Source of the DNA: Magnetovibrio sp.
GTDB taxonomy: Bacteria; Pseudomonadota; Alphaproteobacteria; Rhodospirillales; Magnetovibrionaceae
NCBI RefSeq assembly: GCF_036568125.1
Contig: NZ_DATCTF010000009.1
Location: 1-64,000, forward strand
DNA: 64,000 nt
Direction of reading: 5' to 3'
Part shown: positions 1-8,750 of the stretch, piece by piece
Layout: each line of letters starts with the position of its first letter
Position numbering within the stretch: position 1 is the stretch's first letter
The notes under the pieces: generated by a model
What the model was told of the DNA's origin: nothing
The model's input: only the letters and a program-made list of their open reading frames with translations
The model's database searches: none
Translations under genes and position numbers: made by a program

Positions 1-1
1 T

Positions 2-139
2 ATGGACGCCATGGGCGCGGTGCGCTTGAAGGACGTCGACGAAGCCCAGGCCGCCATCGTCACCATCGCCAAGCAACTGGCCGACAGCGGCGAAATCGTC
101 ATCGCCGGTCAGGGCGAAGAAGAACAGCTGATATACTGA
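2..139 (+). CDS. fliG: Flagellar motor switch protein FliG, C-terminal fragment
   Basis: The open frame entering from the left edge encodes the last 45 residues of FliG. It reads [13 protein letters not shown], then an [13 protein letters not shown] helix/strand, matching the conserved FliG C-terminal signature in which charged residues contact the MotA stator. FliG is part of the cytoplasmic C-ring and is needed for torque generation and switching. The stop is the TGA at 137-139. The start lies outside the window, so only the tail can be judged. It shows the organism is flagellated or was until recently. The identification rests on a short but characteristic motif. Confidence 0.8.
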   Translation: MDAMGAVRLKDVDEAQAAIVTIAKQLADSGEIVIAGQGEEEQLIY

Positions 140-173
140 TACGTTCGGCCCCTGGCGTTACGATCCGAAAACG

Positions 174-3089
174 TTACGAACCGGGCAAGCCTTTGACGAA
201 CGTCAGAAAATCGTCGGCAGCCAACGGGCGTGAGAAGAAATATCCCTGAATTTCATCGCAGCGATAGGCTTTGAGGATGTCCAACTGTTCCTCGGTCTCG
301 ACACCTTCGGCGATGATCTTGCGGTTCAGGGTGTGGCCCATGTTGATGATGGTATGAATGATCTCGGCATCGTCGGCATCGACATGGATGTCGTTGACGA
401 ACGACCGGTCGATTTTGATGGTATCGATGGGAAAGCGCTTCAAGTAACTCAGCGACGAATAGCCGGTGCCGAAGTCGTCCATGGAAATGTGCACGCCGAA
501 ATCGTGCAGGTCTTCCAGCGCCGCGACGATGATCGGCGCGTCGCTCATCAGCATGCTTTCGGTGATTTCGATCTCCAACGCACTGGGCGGCAGATCGGCC
601 TTTTTCAGCGCCGCCTTGACGATCTTGACGAACGACGGTTCGCGCAGCTGGCGCGCCGACAGGTTCACCGCGATTTTGATCGGCGGCAAGCCTTGCTTGA
701 GCCACTGAGCATGCTGACGGCAGGCAGTGTGGATGGCCCACTCGCCGACTTCGACCACCATACCGGTTTCTTCAAGCACGGGGATGAATTTGACCGGACT
801 GACCAGCCCCATGTCGGGGCTGTCCCAACGCATCAGGGCTTCCGCACCGGTGACGCGGTTGGTCTTGAGATCCAGCTTGGGCTGATATAGCAACAAAAAC
901 TCGTCGTTTTCCAGCGCCTTGGACAGACCGTTCTTGACGACCAGGCGCTCCTTGATCTGATCGTTCATGTCGGAGGTGTAGAACTGGAAGTTGGCCTTGC
1001 CCTCTTCCTTGGCGCGGTACATGGCGGAATCGGCGTTTTTAAGAAGTTCTTGGGCGTCCTTGGCGTCATCGGGATAAATGGTGATGCCGATCGAGCCCGA
1101 GATGAACGCCTCGTGCCCGCCGAGCAAGAATGTCCGCCCCAAACTGTCCAAGACGCGCTGCGCCAACAACGGTGCATTTTGCGAATTTTCCAAGTTGGGC
1201 ATGATGATGGTGAATTCATCGCCGCCCAAACGCGCCACGGTGTCGCCGGTGCGCACGCACGAACCCAAGCGCTTGGCCGCTTCCTTGAGCAACATGTCGC
1301 CGACGTCGTGGCCGAGGGTATCGTTGACCAATTTGAAGCCGTCCAGATCGATGAACAGCAGCCCGAGGCTCTTTTGCGAGCGTTCCATGTTGTTGATCGC
1401 CTGGGTTAAGCGGTCGAGAAACAGCGAGCGGTTGGGCAACCCCGTCAAACTGTCGTAATTGGCTTGATAAAGAATGCGCTCTTCATCTTGCTTGCGCTTG
1501 GTGATGTCGGAAATGATCGCGGCGAATTGCATCACTTCCCCGCTGGGGCTGGTGATCGCAGTGACCGACAGGCGTTCGGCGTACTCGTCGCCATTTTTGC
1601 GCAGGTTCCAGAATTCCCCTTCCCAACGTCCACGCGCTTCGAGCCCCGACCACATCTCGTCGAACATTGCCCCGCCTTGGCTGAGCGCGGTGTGGTTGAT
1701 GGGGAAATTGCCGATGACTTCTTCGACGCTGTAGCCGGAAATGACCGTGTAGGCCGGATTGACCGAACTGATGCGGAAATCGGGATCGATGATGACCACG
1801 CCCTCGGTCAGCGCCTCGATAACCTCGCCGGCCAAGCGCAACTTGTCCTCGGCGCGATGACGCTCGACGATTTCCTGGGTCAGTTCGCGGGTGCGTTCCT
1901 CAACCCGCATTTCCAGTTCATCGTGGGCGCGGCGCAGTTGCTCCTCAGCCTGTTTGCGTTGGGTGATGTCCCGCACCACCCCGGTGAAAAAGCGCCTGGT
2001 GCCATGGCGCAACTCGGTGACCGCCAGTTCCAGGGGGAAGTTTTCGCCGTTCTTGCGCACCCCGACCTCTTCGCGGCCGGTCACGCCGATGATCTTTTTC
2101 ACGCCGGTCGCGACATAGTTGGCGAGGTATTGATCGTGATTGCTGGCGTGGGGTTCGGCCACCAGCATCGAAATGTTGTGGCCCAGAACTTCGCGTGCCT
2201 CGTAACCGAAAATATGCTCGGCGGCCTTGTTGAAGGCCACCACCTTGCCTTTGGGGTCGATGGTGATGATGGCGTCGGCGACGGTGTCGAGAATGCCGCG
2301 CAGGCGTTGTTCGCGCTCTTGCAGCACTTCGGCCGCGCGGGTGCGGTCGGTGATGTCGCGCGCTTCGAGCATGAATTGCCCGTCACCAATGGGCGAAAAC
2401 TTGACCTCCGCATCGATAATATTGGCATCCGCGCGCAAGAACTTCAGTGGCAGCGGTTCAGTTTCCGCCGCGAAAATATCCAACCCCGCTTCCATCACAC
2501 CATGATAATCGGGATGCACGATGTGTAAAAACGGCCGCCCCGCCAGTCCCGCCGCACCTTCATAACCGAGGATGCGCCATGCGGATTCGTTGGACAACAA
2601 GATGTAGCCGTCGACATCCAAAACGCAGATCATTGCTTGTGAGGTTTCGAAAAGATAGCGGTAGAGGTTGCTGCCGATCAGGTCGCCCTGCTTGCGTTCT
2701 GCAACGGTGCGGGTGCGGCGCGCCCGCAACGCCAAACCTTCATCGTTTTCGCCCATTTTGAGCGAGCTGATCGCAACCTCGATATCACCGTCACCATTCT
2801 TCGGTTGAAGCCTTACTGTGGTTTCCGACCCGGGTTCGGCCTTACCCGACAACACCGCCAGAGCACCGGTCAACTGATCCCGGTCGACGTAGTCGGCGAA
2901 AAACGTCCCCAGCGCCTGCTCGCGGCTATCCAAGCCGAGCATCACGAGGCCGTTGGTGTTGATGTCGAGAATGCGCCCGCCGCGCAGGTAGACGACCAAG
3001 TCGTTGTGCAGAGTATCGAACAGATCCCGTGTCCAACGTGTTGGCACACCCGAGCCGCTCGCCCCCCCTCCATCGGTAGATGAAGTCAT
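174..3089 (-). CDS. Multi-PAS diguanylate cyclase/phosphodiesterase (PAS x4-GGDEF-EAL)
   Basis: A cytoplasmic c-di-GMP signalling protein of about 971 residues. Four PAS-like segments lie at roughly residues 25-110, 145-250, 260-380 and 415-530. A GGDEF domain follows, with an intact GGDEF motif near residue 621 and an inhibitory-site RTGD exactly five residues upstream. The EAL domain (EALMRW near 749, then EITES, DDFGTGYSSLSYL and EGVE) is also intact. Both cyclase and phosphodiesterase activity are therefore possible. No transmembrane segment is evident, so signals probably enter through the PAS domains. The frame stays open to 3287, but that extension is not PAS-like. I chose the ATG at 3089, just after an AGGGA stretch, although the spacing is short. 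It converges on fliG, consistent with motility or biofilm control, but nothing shows the ligand. Confidence 0.9.
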   Translation of the reverse strand: MTSSTDGGGASGSGVPTRWTRDLFDTLHNDLVVYLRGGRILDINTNGLVMLGLDSREQALGTFFADYVDRDQLTGALAVLSGKAEPGSETTVRLQPKNGDGDIEVAISSLKMGENDEGLALRARRTRTVAERKQGDLIGSNLYRYLFETSQAMICVLDVDGYILLSNESAWRILGYEGAAGLAGRPFLHIVHPDYHGVMEAGLDIFAAETEPLPLKFLRADANIIDAEVKFSPIGDGQFMLEARDITDRTRAAEVLQEREQRLRGILDTVADAIITIDPKGKVVAFNKAAEHIFGYEAREVLGHNISMLVAEPHASNHDQYLANYVATGVKKIIGVTGREEVGVRKNGENFPLELAVTELRHGTRRFFTGVVRDITQRKQAEEQLRRAHDELEMRVEERTRELTQEIVERHRAEDKLRLAGEVIEALTEGVVIIDPDFRISSVNPAYTVISGYSVEEVIGNFPINHTALSQGGAMFDEMWSGLEARGRWEGEFWNLRKNGDEYAERLSVTAITSPSGEVMQFAAIISDITKRKQDEERILYQANYDSLTGLPNRSLFLDRLTQAINNMERSQKSLGLLFIDLDGFKLVNDTLGHDVGDMLLKEAAKRLGSCVRTGDTVARLGGDEFTIIMPNLENSQNAPLLAQRVLDSLGRTFLLGGHEAFISGSIGITIYPDDAKDAQELLKNADSAMYRAKEEGKANFQFYTSDMNDQIKERLVVKNGLSKALENDEFLLLYQPKLDLKTNRVTGAEALMRWDSPDMGLVSPVKFIPVLEETGMVVEVGEWAIHTACRQHAQWLKQGLPPIKIAVNLSARQLREPSFVKIVKAALKKADLPPSALEIEITESMLMSDAPIIVAALEDLHDFGVHISMDDFGTGYSSLSYLKRFPIDTIKIDRSFVNDIHVDADDAEIIHTIINMGHTLNRKIIAEGVETEEQLDILKAYRCDEIQGYFFSRPLAADDFLTFVKGLPGS

Positions 3090-3336
3090 TCCCTGCTGAG
3101 CCCTTCCGCTTATTGTCGCCCTGCTAAAGCACGCCCGCCGTAGACGGGGTACCTGAAGCAAGAATCGTTTTGTGTGGCACTGGATGACAAAAGTGTCGCC
3201 CCCCCGGACGACAGGCAAATCATCAATGATTCCAGGACCATTCTTTCCCTGCACACGATTAAATGCAAGTAAAGAACAGACCTGCATGCGACTTAAGCAC
3301 AGAGCTATGACTTTAAGATTGCACCCTTATCCGTGG

Positions 3337-3753
3337 TTAGCAGGGCGATTTCGATGGCAGATCGCCCATGTCGGAACATGCTGCCGATTTTTGTACCGAG
3401 ACCGGGTTTAGTTTCTTGATCAAACCATCCACCTGCTCCCAGAAAAAGAAGTCGCCCATGTAACCGACGATGCGCCCAATCTCGCGGCCATCTTCGATGG
3501 CGACGAACGTCGGGGTGAAAATCACCCCTTTGATAAAGGCGATGTCGTCTGGCTTGTCGTCGTGAACATCGTGATGGCGAAGCGGCAACGTTTTCGATTC
3601 GGACGTCTTGGGATAGATTTCACCGACTTCCCGGTCCCAGGTTTCGCAAACGGAGCAAGCCGCAGAACCAAAATACACCAGTTCAGCGGCACCCGCGGAA
3701 ACGGATGGCAGCAAGAGTGCAATCGCCATCAAGGCGGGTCTCAGTCGGTTCAT
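3337..3753 (-). CDS. soxS: Periplasmic thioredoxin-like protein SoxS
   Basis: A 138-residue thioredoxin-fold protein with an N-terminal signal peptide (hydrophobic MAIALLLPSVSAGA, then AAEL). It has a CSVC redox motif followed by ETWDREVGEIYPKT and the cis-Pro segment FTPTFVAIEDG. These match SoxS, the thioredoxin of Paracoccus-type sox loci that keeps the SoxY carrier cysteine active. The tail after residue 120 has two extra cysteines (SAACSDMG and the terminal PC), which the core fold does not need. It is the last gene of the leftward tusA/DUF3365/DsrE2 group. The assignment to SoxS rather than a generic thioredoxin rests on motif similarity plus the sox context. Confidence 0.8.
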   Translation of the reverse strand: MNRLRPALMAIALLLPSVSAGAAELVYFGSAACSVCETWDREVGEIYPKTSESKTLPLRHHDVHDDKPDDIAFIKGVIFTPTFVAIEDGREIGRIVGYMGDFFFWEQVDGLIKKLNPVSVQKSAACSDMGDLPSKSPC

Positions 3754-3881
3754 GATCTCAATCTCTATACGTCAGGCTATAAACAAACCGGTCCCGGAAC
3801 AGACAAGCTGCTCCGGGACCGGAAAAAACCGTCACGTCACGAAATCAGAAAAACGTAACGTTTTCCAATCCGAGAGAGCGA

Positions 3882-4106
3882 TTAACCCTTTTGGATTTCG
3901 TAGACGTAAACGCCGCCGTCTTCTTTGCTGCTCAACAGCGTGTTGCCGGTGGACTTGCAAAAAGCTTCCATGTCTTTCACGGAACCGGGATCGGTGGACA
4001 GCACCTCAAGGGTTTCGCCAGCAGCAAGATCCTTCATCGCCTTTTTGGTCTTGAGGATCGGGAGCGGGCAGTTCATGCCTTTGGTGTCAAGAGTTTGGGT
4101 AGCCAT
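3882..4106 (-). CDS. tusA: TusA/SirA-family sulfur carrier
   Basis: A 74-residue protein with the family hallmark MNCPLPILKTKKAM, in which the Cys of CPxP carries a persulfide. In sulfur oxidisers TusA passes sulfane sulfur between rhodaneses, DsrE-type proteins and the rDsr or sHdr machinery in the cytoplasm. It lies between the RHH gene and soxS and on the same strand as DsrE2 (5253-5750), its usual partner. That placement suggests a role in sulfur trafficking during oxidation rather than only tRNA thiolation. The ATG at 4106 begins the conserved MATQTLDTKGMNCP and is the only sensible start. Confidence 0.93.
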   Translation of the reverse strand: MATQTLDTKGMNCPLPILKTKKAMKDLAAGETLEVLSTDPGSVKDMEAFCKSTGNTLLSSKEDGGVYVYEIQKG

Positions 4107-4188
4107 TTTGTATCTCTCTTGTCTTTGGGGTGATGGTTAAAACGATAAATCCTGAATGGATTTGAAAATGCGGATCGGTCGGACAATT

Positions 4189-4500
4189 CTACAAGCCAAT
4201 ATTGATAAACTTGAGACAGACAACCCGCAAGCACGAAGCCAAGTTTTTTTGATTGGCAAACTGGCAATGGTCGTAAATTTTGGTGACGATCCCGGCGACG
4301 GTCATGTCTTCCGTCGCGGCGAGCTCTTCAAGCACATTCCAAAACGCGCGTTCCAGGCGAATGGTCGTGGAATGACCGTGAATGCGCAACGACCGGCGCT
4401 CAGGCAAAAACTCGGTATCCTGATTGCCGGCGCTGCACAAGCCGAACAATTGATTGAGAGGCGTTGCCTCATCTTGACCGTTCGTAAGGTCTATTACCAC
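4189..4500 (-). CDS. Ribbon-helix-helix domain protein (RHH_4 type)
   Basis: A 103-residue protein. Residues 35-100 carry the alphaproteobacterial RHH_4 signature: RSLRIHGHSTTIRLE forms the beta strand, ERAFWNVLEELA the first helix, and KNLASCLRVVCLKF lies near the end. Members are presumed small DNA-binding proteins, mostly uncharacterised. The start is a GTG at 4500 with a GGAG eight bases upstream, which supports it over internal starts. It sits 34 bp after the DUF3365 gene and before tusA, so it probably belongs to the same transcript and may regulate it. The first 34 residues have no recognisable motif. Confidence 0.72.
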   Translation of the reverse strand: MVIDLTNGQDEATPLNQLFGLCSAGNQDTEFLPERRSLRIHGHSTTIRLERAFWNVLEELAATEDMTVAGIVTKIYDHCQFANQKNLASCLRVVCLKFINIGL

Positions 4501-4534
4501 GTCAAACGCTCCACTTTGCGCCGCTCAAAAGACC

Positions 4535-5104
4535 TCAGAGATCTTTTTTCAATGTGAAGGCGCCACGAATGTCGCCCTTGGAAAAGCCACGCGCCTGGTC
4601 GCCCGGATACAAGCCGTCCAACTTCGCCGCGACTTCCGCTTTGATGTCGGAACCATGGCAGTTCAAGCACAGATCGGCGGTGCCGATGGCTTTCATGAAA
4701 CGGAACTGCTTCTTGCCGTCCATTTCGACCACTTCGCCGAACGCGATGGCGTCAGGGCTTTCGCCGGCCGCTTTGCGATCCTCGAACTGCTGAAGCACTT
4801 TCTGCTCCCATGCATCCGGTTCATTGTGCGGATTGCGCAGCTTCAAGCTGGTGCGACCGACGCTCCAGCCGGATTTAGCGGATGCAGCGGCGGCAATTTC
4901 AGGCGCCTTTTCATTACAAGCGGCGATGGCGTTCACCGGCCCACCATTTTTCATGCCTTCCTGCAGGGCCATCTTCAACGGCCCGCCGAAAGATTTCACA
5001 ACGGAAACGGCTTCACCCTTAAGCGCAGCGGCGTCCATAGCGTGCACAACACTTGCACTCGTCAATGTGGCAGCCAGGGCCACTGCAGTCATCACTGATT
5101 TCAT
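4535..5104 (-). CDS. DUF3365 (Tll0287-like) monoheme c-type protein
   Basis: A 189-residue exported protein. A signal peptide ends near VVHAMDAAAL. A Tll0287-like sensory fold follows, with NPHNEPDAWE and FRFMKAI. One haem-binding CLNCH is near residue 149, then the typical LDGLYPGDQARGFSKGDIRGAFTLKK ending. DUF3365 domains are haem sensor or electron-transfer modules, often found in kinases; here the domain is free-standing in the periplasm. It lies between DsrE2 and tusA in a sulfur-oxidation gene group, so a redox-sensing or accessory electron role is likely but inferred. Confidence 0.85.
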   Translation of the reverse strand: MKSVMTAVALAATLTSASVVHAMDAAALKGEAVSVVKSFGGPLKMALQEGMKNGGPVNAIAACNEKAPEIAAAASAKSGWSVGRTSLKLRNPHNEPDAWEQKVLQQFEDRKAAGESPDAIAFGEVVEMDGKKQFRFMKAIGTADLCLNCHGSDIKAEVAAKLDGLYPGDQARGFSKGDIRGAFTLKKDL

Positions 5105-5252
5105 CTCAAGACCCTCAAAATGTATAAAGAAGGACGCTATTATGCCGCCAAACGGCGCATAATGTCATCCGTTCCGCTCTTGAGACAGGCTCAAGAGCAA
5201 AAGTCGCGATGGCGTGACGCCCGGACACAGCGTGTCCAGGCGCACGGCGAGA
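5105..5252. promoter_or_regulatory. Intergenic palindromes upstream of the DUF3365 gene
   Basis: The 148-bp gap between the DsrE2 and DUF3365 genes contains two stable inverted repeats. The first is a 9-bp perfect arm pair, GCTCTTGAG (5176-5184) with CTCAAGAGC (5190-5198). The second is a GGACAC/GTGTCC hairpin at about 5223-5238, extended by CGCC/GGCG. Neither has a U-run on the minus strand, so they look more like an operator or an mRNA processing/attenuation site than a terminator. Function is unproven. Confidence 0.4.
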
Positions 5253-5750
5253 TTAGATATACAGGTTGATGTCGGATTCCAGCGCTTCGCCCATGTAGGT
5301 CGCGGCGCCGCCGAGTTCCATTTCCGGGATCATCATCTCCGGCGTCCACTCGAACAGATCCAGCGTCATCTGGCAGCCGACGATCTTGACATCGCTTTCG
5401 ATGCAGATGTCGCGCAGCTCGGGAATAGAAGCCACACCCTTTTTCTTGATCAGGCTGCGCATCATGGACGATGCCATGGCGTCGACGCCGGGAATCGCGG
5501 AAATGATGTTGGGCATGGTCATGTGCATGCCCATCATCGGCATTTCCATACCCGGGTTACCAAGCGTGGAAATCTGCAAATGGCTGAGGTCTTTCTTCAA
5601 AAGCTGAAGACCGTAAAAGGTGAAAAAGAGCGTCACGTCGACGTCCAGGCTCGCGGCCGTGGAGGCGAGAATGAACGGAGGATAGGCCCAGTCCAGGGTC
5701 CCCTTCGTCACGATGATGCTCATCTTCTTATTGTTGCTACCTTCACTCAC
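5253..5750 (-). CDS. dsrE2: DsrE/DsrF/DrsH-like (DsrE2-type) sulfurtransferase-associated protein
   Basis: A 165-residue protein of the DsrE2 type: KKMSIIVTKGTLDWAYPPFILA, a hydrophobic central segment with many Met residues (MEMPMMGMHMTMP), and the putative active Cys in KIVGCQMTLDLF. In archaea and bacteria DsrE2/DsrE3 proteins bind thiosulfonate or persulfide groups together with TusA, and DsrE2 may be membrane-associated. The frame extends to 5831, but a GTG at 5750 has GGGAG seven bases upstream and gives the usual length, so I use it. It heads the leftward group leading to tusA and soxS, and diverges from the soxT-like gene at 6226. Confidence 0.82.
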   Translation of the reverse strand: MSEGSNNKKMSIIVTKGTLDWAYPPFILASTAASLDVDVTLFFTFYGLQLLKKDLSHLQISTLGNPGMEMPMMGMHMTMPNIISAIPGVDAMASSMMRSLIKKKGVASIPELRDICIESDVKIVGCQMTLDLFEWTPEMMIPEMELGGAATYMGEALESDINLYI

Positions 5751-6048
5751 TGTTCGTCTCCCAATTGTTTGCCGTCTCGACCGTGGCCGCGAGTGCTGCG
5801 CTTTGGCGGCCGTCCCTGACACATTTCGCATGCGCAGACATGCTGCGCAGTGATTTTAGATTTTGCTTATATACGCGTAATCTAAACGTCAACCTGATCT
5901 GCTGGGTAGTATTCCGTGCCTACGCGCTTAATTTCAGCGTAAAAACGCGAATATTGAAATCCCGCAATTGCGGCTGACCGTAACCCTGTTTTTGTCACAA
6001 CCTTACATGGACTACCCTCTGCTGGGGAGATTCTCACTTAAGGTCGAT

Positions 6049-6090
6049 CTAATATACACACAGAATCCATTTAGACAAACCTAATATACA
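6049..6090. promoter_or_regulatory. Two direct CTAATATACA repeats upstream of the soxT-like gene
   Basis: CTAATATACA occurs at 6049-6058 and again at 6081-6090, a 32-bp period of about three helical turns, in the roughly 475-bp divergent region between DsrE2 (start 5750) and the permease (start 6226). A close variant, CTAATATAAG, lies at 15149-15158 in front of the arsR-type repressor gene. The spacing and recurrence suggest an operator, perhaps for that repressor. The rest of the gap is AT-rich with no gene visible. Confidence 0.45.
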
Positions 6091-6225
6091 AACGCTCTAA
6101 AATACTCTATATCGTTTGCCCTAATCGAATGGACTCGGGCATAATCCGCGTCCACAAAAGCGGGAAAACCGCAATAAAAACACAACACACACCACAACAC
6201 GGGCGAAAACATCGGGAGACACACG

Positions 6226-7344
6226 ATGGAAGACATGAGTGTGGCCACTCTGGTCGCAACTGCCGGCTTTGCCGCAGGGATCCTCTTTGGCGCGACGGCC
6301 AACAAAACAAATTTCTGCACCATGGGCGGCGTATCCGACATGATTCTCATGGGCGACACCACCCGTTTTCGGGCCTGGATGCTGGCCATCGCGGTGGCGA
6401 TTCTCGGCACCCAAGCCTTGCATATGCTTGAACTGATCGATCTGACCCGCGCCCCGGCCGATGGCGGCGCAATCTATCTGACCTCCAGCCTGGGGTGGCC
6501 CGGCGCCATCGTCGGTGGCTTGCTCTTCGGTTACGGCATGACCCGCGCCGGCGGCTGCGGCAACAAAACCCTGGTGCGCATCGGTGGCGGCAACCTCAAA
6601 TCCATCGTCGTGTTCATGATCATGGGCGTCACCGCCTATATGACCTTGCGCGGCCTGATCGGCTTGGCGCGCATCGAGTTGGAAGCCTTCAACACCGACC
6701 TCACGGCCTTCGGCCTGGAAAGCCAGTCGATGGTTGAAATACTCGCCGCCTTCATCGGCACGGAAACCGAAAGCCTGCGGCTCGGCGTGACCCTCGCGTT
6801 TGCTGTGGCGATTGCCGCGTATTGCTTCAAAAACGAAGAATTCCGCGGCTCCTTCCAAGATATCATCGGCGCGCTGATCATCGGCTTGTTGATCCCGGTC
6901 GGTTGGTACATCACCGGCGTGCTGGGGGCAGACGAATTCGAACCGACGCAGATGTTCTCGTTCACCTTCGTCGCCCCGTCGGCAGAATCGATTCAATACC
7001 TGATGACCTTCACCGGCGCGTCGATCAACTTCGGCATTGCAGCGGTGGGTGGCGTCATCGTCGGTTCGTTCTTGATGGCCGTCGCCACCAAGTCGTTCCA
7101 TATCGAAGCCTTCAACGGCGCGGACGACATGAAAAGCCATATGGTCGGCGCAATCATGATGGGCATCGGCGGCGTGCTCGCCCTGGGCTGCACCATCGGC
7201 CAAGGCTTGACCGGTATGTCGACGCTGGCGTTGGGTTCCTTGATCGCCCTGGCGTCGATCATCGTAGGTGCAATTTGGGGGCTTAAGGCGCTGGAAGAAG
7301 ACTCCGTCATGGGCGGCCTCAAGGCCATGATAAGCCGCAGTTAA
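6226..7344 (+). CDS. soxT: YeeE/YedE-family (SoxT-like) sulfur-compound permease
   Basis: A 372-residue integral membrane protein with about nine to ten hydrophobic segments. It has the family cysteine motifs: NFCTMGGVSD near residue 31, GMTRAGGCGNKTLVRIGGGN near 102-120, and LALGCTIGQGLTG near 324. YeeE/YedE proteins such as TsuA take up thiosulfate through cysteine relays; in sox loci the homologue is called SoxT and may import a sulfur compound or signal to the repressor. The ATG at 6226 has GGGAG seven bases upstream. It precedes soxX by a terminator and its own intergenic region, so it is probably a separate transcript. The substrate is inferred. Confidence 0.85.
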   Translation: MEDMSVATLVATAGFAAGILFGATANKTNFCTMGGVSDMILMGDTTRFRAWMLAIAVAILGTQALHMLELIDLTRAPADGGAIYLTSSLGWPGAIVGGLLFGYGMTRAGGCGNKTLVRIGGGNLKSIVVFMIMGVTAYMTLRGLIGLARIELEAFNTDLTAFGLESQSMVEILAAFIGTETESLRLGVTLAFAVAIAAYCFKNEEFRGSFQDIIGALIIGLLIPVGWYITGVLGADEFEPTQMFSFTFVAPSAESIQYLMTFTGASINFGIAAVGGVIVGSFLMAVATKSFHIEAFNGADDMKSHMVGAIMMGIGGVLALGCTIGQGLTGMSTLALGSLIALASIIVGAIWGLKALEEDSVMGGLKAMISRS

Positions 7345-7346
7345 CG

Positions 7347-7400
7347 TATTAGGGAAAACCCTAATAAGGGCAGAAAAGCGGGGTTTATCCCCGCTTTTTT
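7347..7400 (+). terminator. Terminator after the soxT-like gene with an upstream TATTAGGG palindrome
   Basis: AAAAGCGGGG (7374-7383) pairs with CCCCGCTTTT (7389-7398), followed by further T residues: a strong intrinsic terminator. Directly before it, TATTAGGG (7347-7354) and CCCTAATA (7359-7366) form a perfect 8-bp inverted repeat containing the CTAATA element seen in other gaps of this island. Confidence 0.85.
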
Positions 7401-7731
7401 CTTTTTAATAAATGCGATTTTGTGTGTCTGAGGGCTTGCCACGAGGATGAAAGCTCTCTAATGTAACAGAGTGCTAATACACAGCACATTCATGGGTAAT
7501 TAAAATATGACCCATGTTTTTCGGTACGAATGCGTGTTCAATGTATTTTCTACGCTTAAAAGATAGAAACAACACGCGTTTGGGAGGCCTACAACCAATT
7601 CAAGTCCTTTATTTTGATAATTGGGCTTGTTCTATCCGAGACCTAGCTATTAGGCTTGTCTCAGTTCCCCTTGTCGTTCGAGGGATGATATTGGGAAACT
7701 GGTCGATTCTGGCTAGTCTATGGGAGGGATA
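7401..7731. promoter_or_regulatory. Upstream region of soxX with inverted repeats
   Basis: About 330 bp with no gene. Two inverted repeats stand out: GTGC (7471-7474) with GCAC (7484-7487) around a CTAATACA element, and CATGGGT (7491-7497) with ACCCATG (7510-7516) separated by 12 AT-rich bases. Such sites fit operators controlling the soxXYZA transcript. I could not settle on a -10/-35 pair. Confidence 0.4.
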
Positions 7732-8184
7732 ATGAAACACACTAAACTGATGAGCGCCTTTTTCGGTCTTACGCTCGCCGGCACCATCGCCGCGTCCGCG
7801 CAAGCTGAAGAAATGGCGCAATACAGCATCGTCGACGATTCCATTCCGGCTTCTTTGACCGGAAAAGCTGGCGATGCAGCCAACGGCAAAAAAGTCGTCA
7901 TCAACCGCAAAAAAGGCAACTGCCTCGCTTGCCATGTGATGCCGATCCCCGAAGAGCAGTTCCACGGAAAAACCGGCCCCGACTTGGCTGGCGTGGCGCA
8001 GCGCTTGGACGAAGCCACGCTGCGCATGCGTATTGTTGACCCCAAAGTCATCAATCATGGCACCATGATGCCGAGCTTCTACAAAACCGATCAGCATCGT
8101 GTGCTCAAGAAGTTCCAAGGCAAAACGATTTTGAGCGCTCAGGAAGTCGAAGATGTCGTCGCCTACCTGATGACGCTGAACTAA
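7732..8184 (+). CDS. soxX: SoxX, monoheme c-type cytochrome subunit of SoxAX
   Basis: A 150-residue periplasmic cytochrome. A signal peptide (MKHTKLMSAFFGLTLAGTIAASAQA) is followed by a single haem motif CLACH near residue 61 and a likely distal Met in NHGTMMPSFYKTD. The end, LSAQEVEDVVAYLMTLN, is typical of SoxX. With SoxA it forms the cytochrome that oxidatively couples thiosulfate to SoxYZ. I start at the ATG at 7732, preceded by GGGAGG; the ATG at 7720 lies upstream of that ribosome site. It is the first gene of soxXYZA. Confidence 0.95.
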   Translation: MKHTKLMSAFFGLTLAGTIAASAQAEEMAQYSIVDDSIPASLTGKAGDAANGKKVVINRKKGNCLACHVMPIPEEQFHGKTGPDLAGVAQRLDEATLRMRIVDPKVINHGTMMPSFYKTDQHRVLKKFQGKTILSAQEVEDVVAYLMTLN

Positions 8185-8230
8185 GTCCCCTGGCGAGACT
8201 GACGTAAAAAACAAACACATAGAGGATAAA

Positions 8231-8701
8231 ATGAGCAAAAACATCCAGCAAATGGTCCGTTTGGACCGCCGCGAGGCTCTTAAAGCCGCAGGTGCAGGTG
8301 TGTTGGCTCTGGGTTTCGCTACGACTGCCCATGCCACACCCGAAGCCGCTGCAGAAGCGCTTTCCAAGGCTACCGGTGGCGCTTCCGCTACCGCATCTGA
8401 CAAAGTCTCCATCTCTCTTCCGGAAATCGCCGAAAACGGCGCCACCGTCCCTGTGGGCGTTGTCGTCGACAGCCCGATGACCCCGGACAACTATGTCAAG
8501 CACATCCACGTGTTTGCCGAGGGCAATCCGAGCCCTGAGACCATTTCCTTCCACCTGACCCCGACCGGTAAAGCCGATGTGAATACGCGTATTCGTTTGG
8601 GCAAGACCCAAAACGTCGTGGTCGCCGCCGTCATGAGCGACGGTTCGGTCTTGACCGGTACGAAGGAAGTGAAAGTCACCATCGGCGGTTGCGGCGGCTG
8701 A
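8231..8701 (+). CDS. soxY: SoxY, sulfur-carrier subunit of SoxYZ
   Basis: A 156-residue protein with a Tat-type signal (DRREALKAAGAGVLALGFA) and the obligatory C-terminal swinging arm ending VTIGGCGG. The Cys two residues from the end carries thiosulfate-derived sulfur through the Sox cycle. The central domain (ENGATVPVGVVVDSPM, then HIHVFAEGNPSPE) is the SoxY immunoglobulin-like fold. Tat export fits its folding with SoxZ, which has no signal of its own. A GAGG lies just before the ATG. It is in tandem with soxX and soxZ. Confidence 0.97.
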   Translation: MSKNIQQMVRLDRREALKAAGAGVLALGFATTAHATPEAAAEALSKATGGASATASDKVSISLPEIAENGATVPVGVVVDSPMTPDNYVKHIHVFAEGNPSPETISFHLTPTGKADVNTRIRLGKTQNVVVAAVMSDGSVLTGTKEVKVTIGGCGG

Positions 8702-8750
8702 TCAGCCCCTCCCCTTTGGTCACGCAGACAATATTAGGAGTGCTATACAA

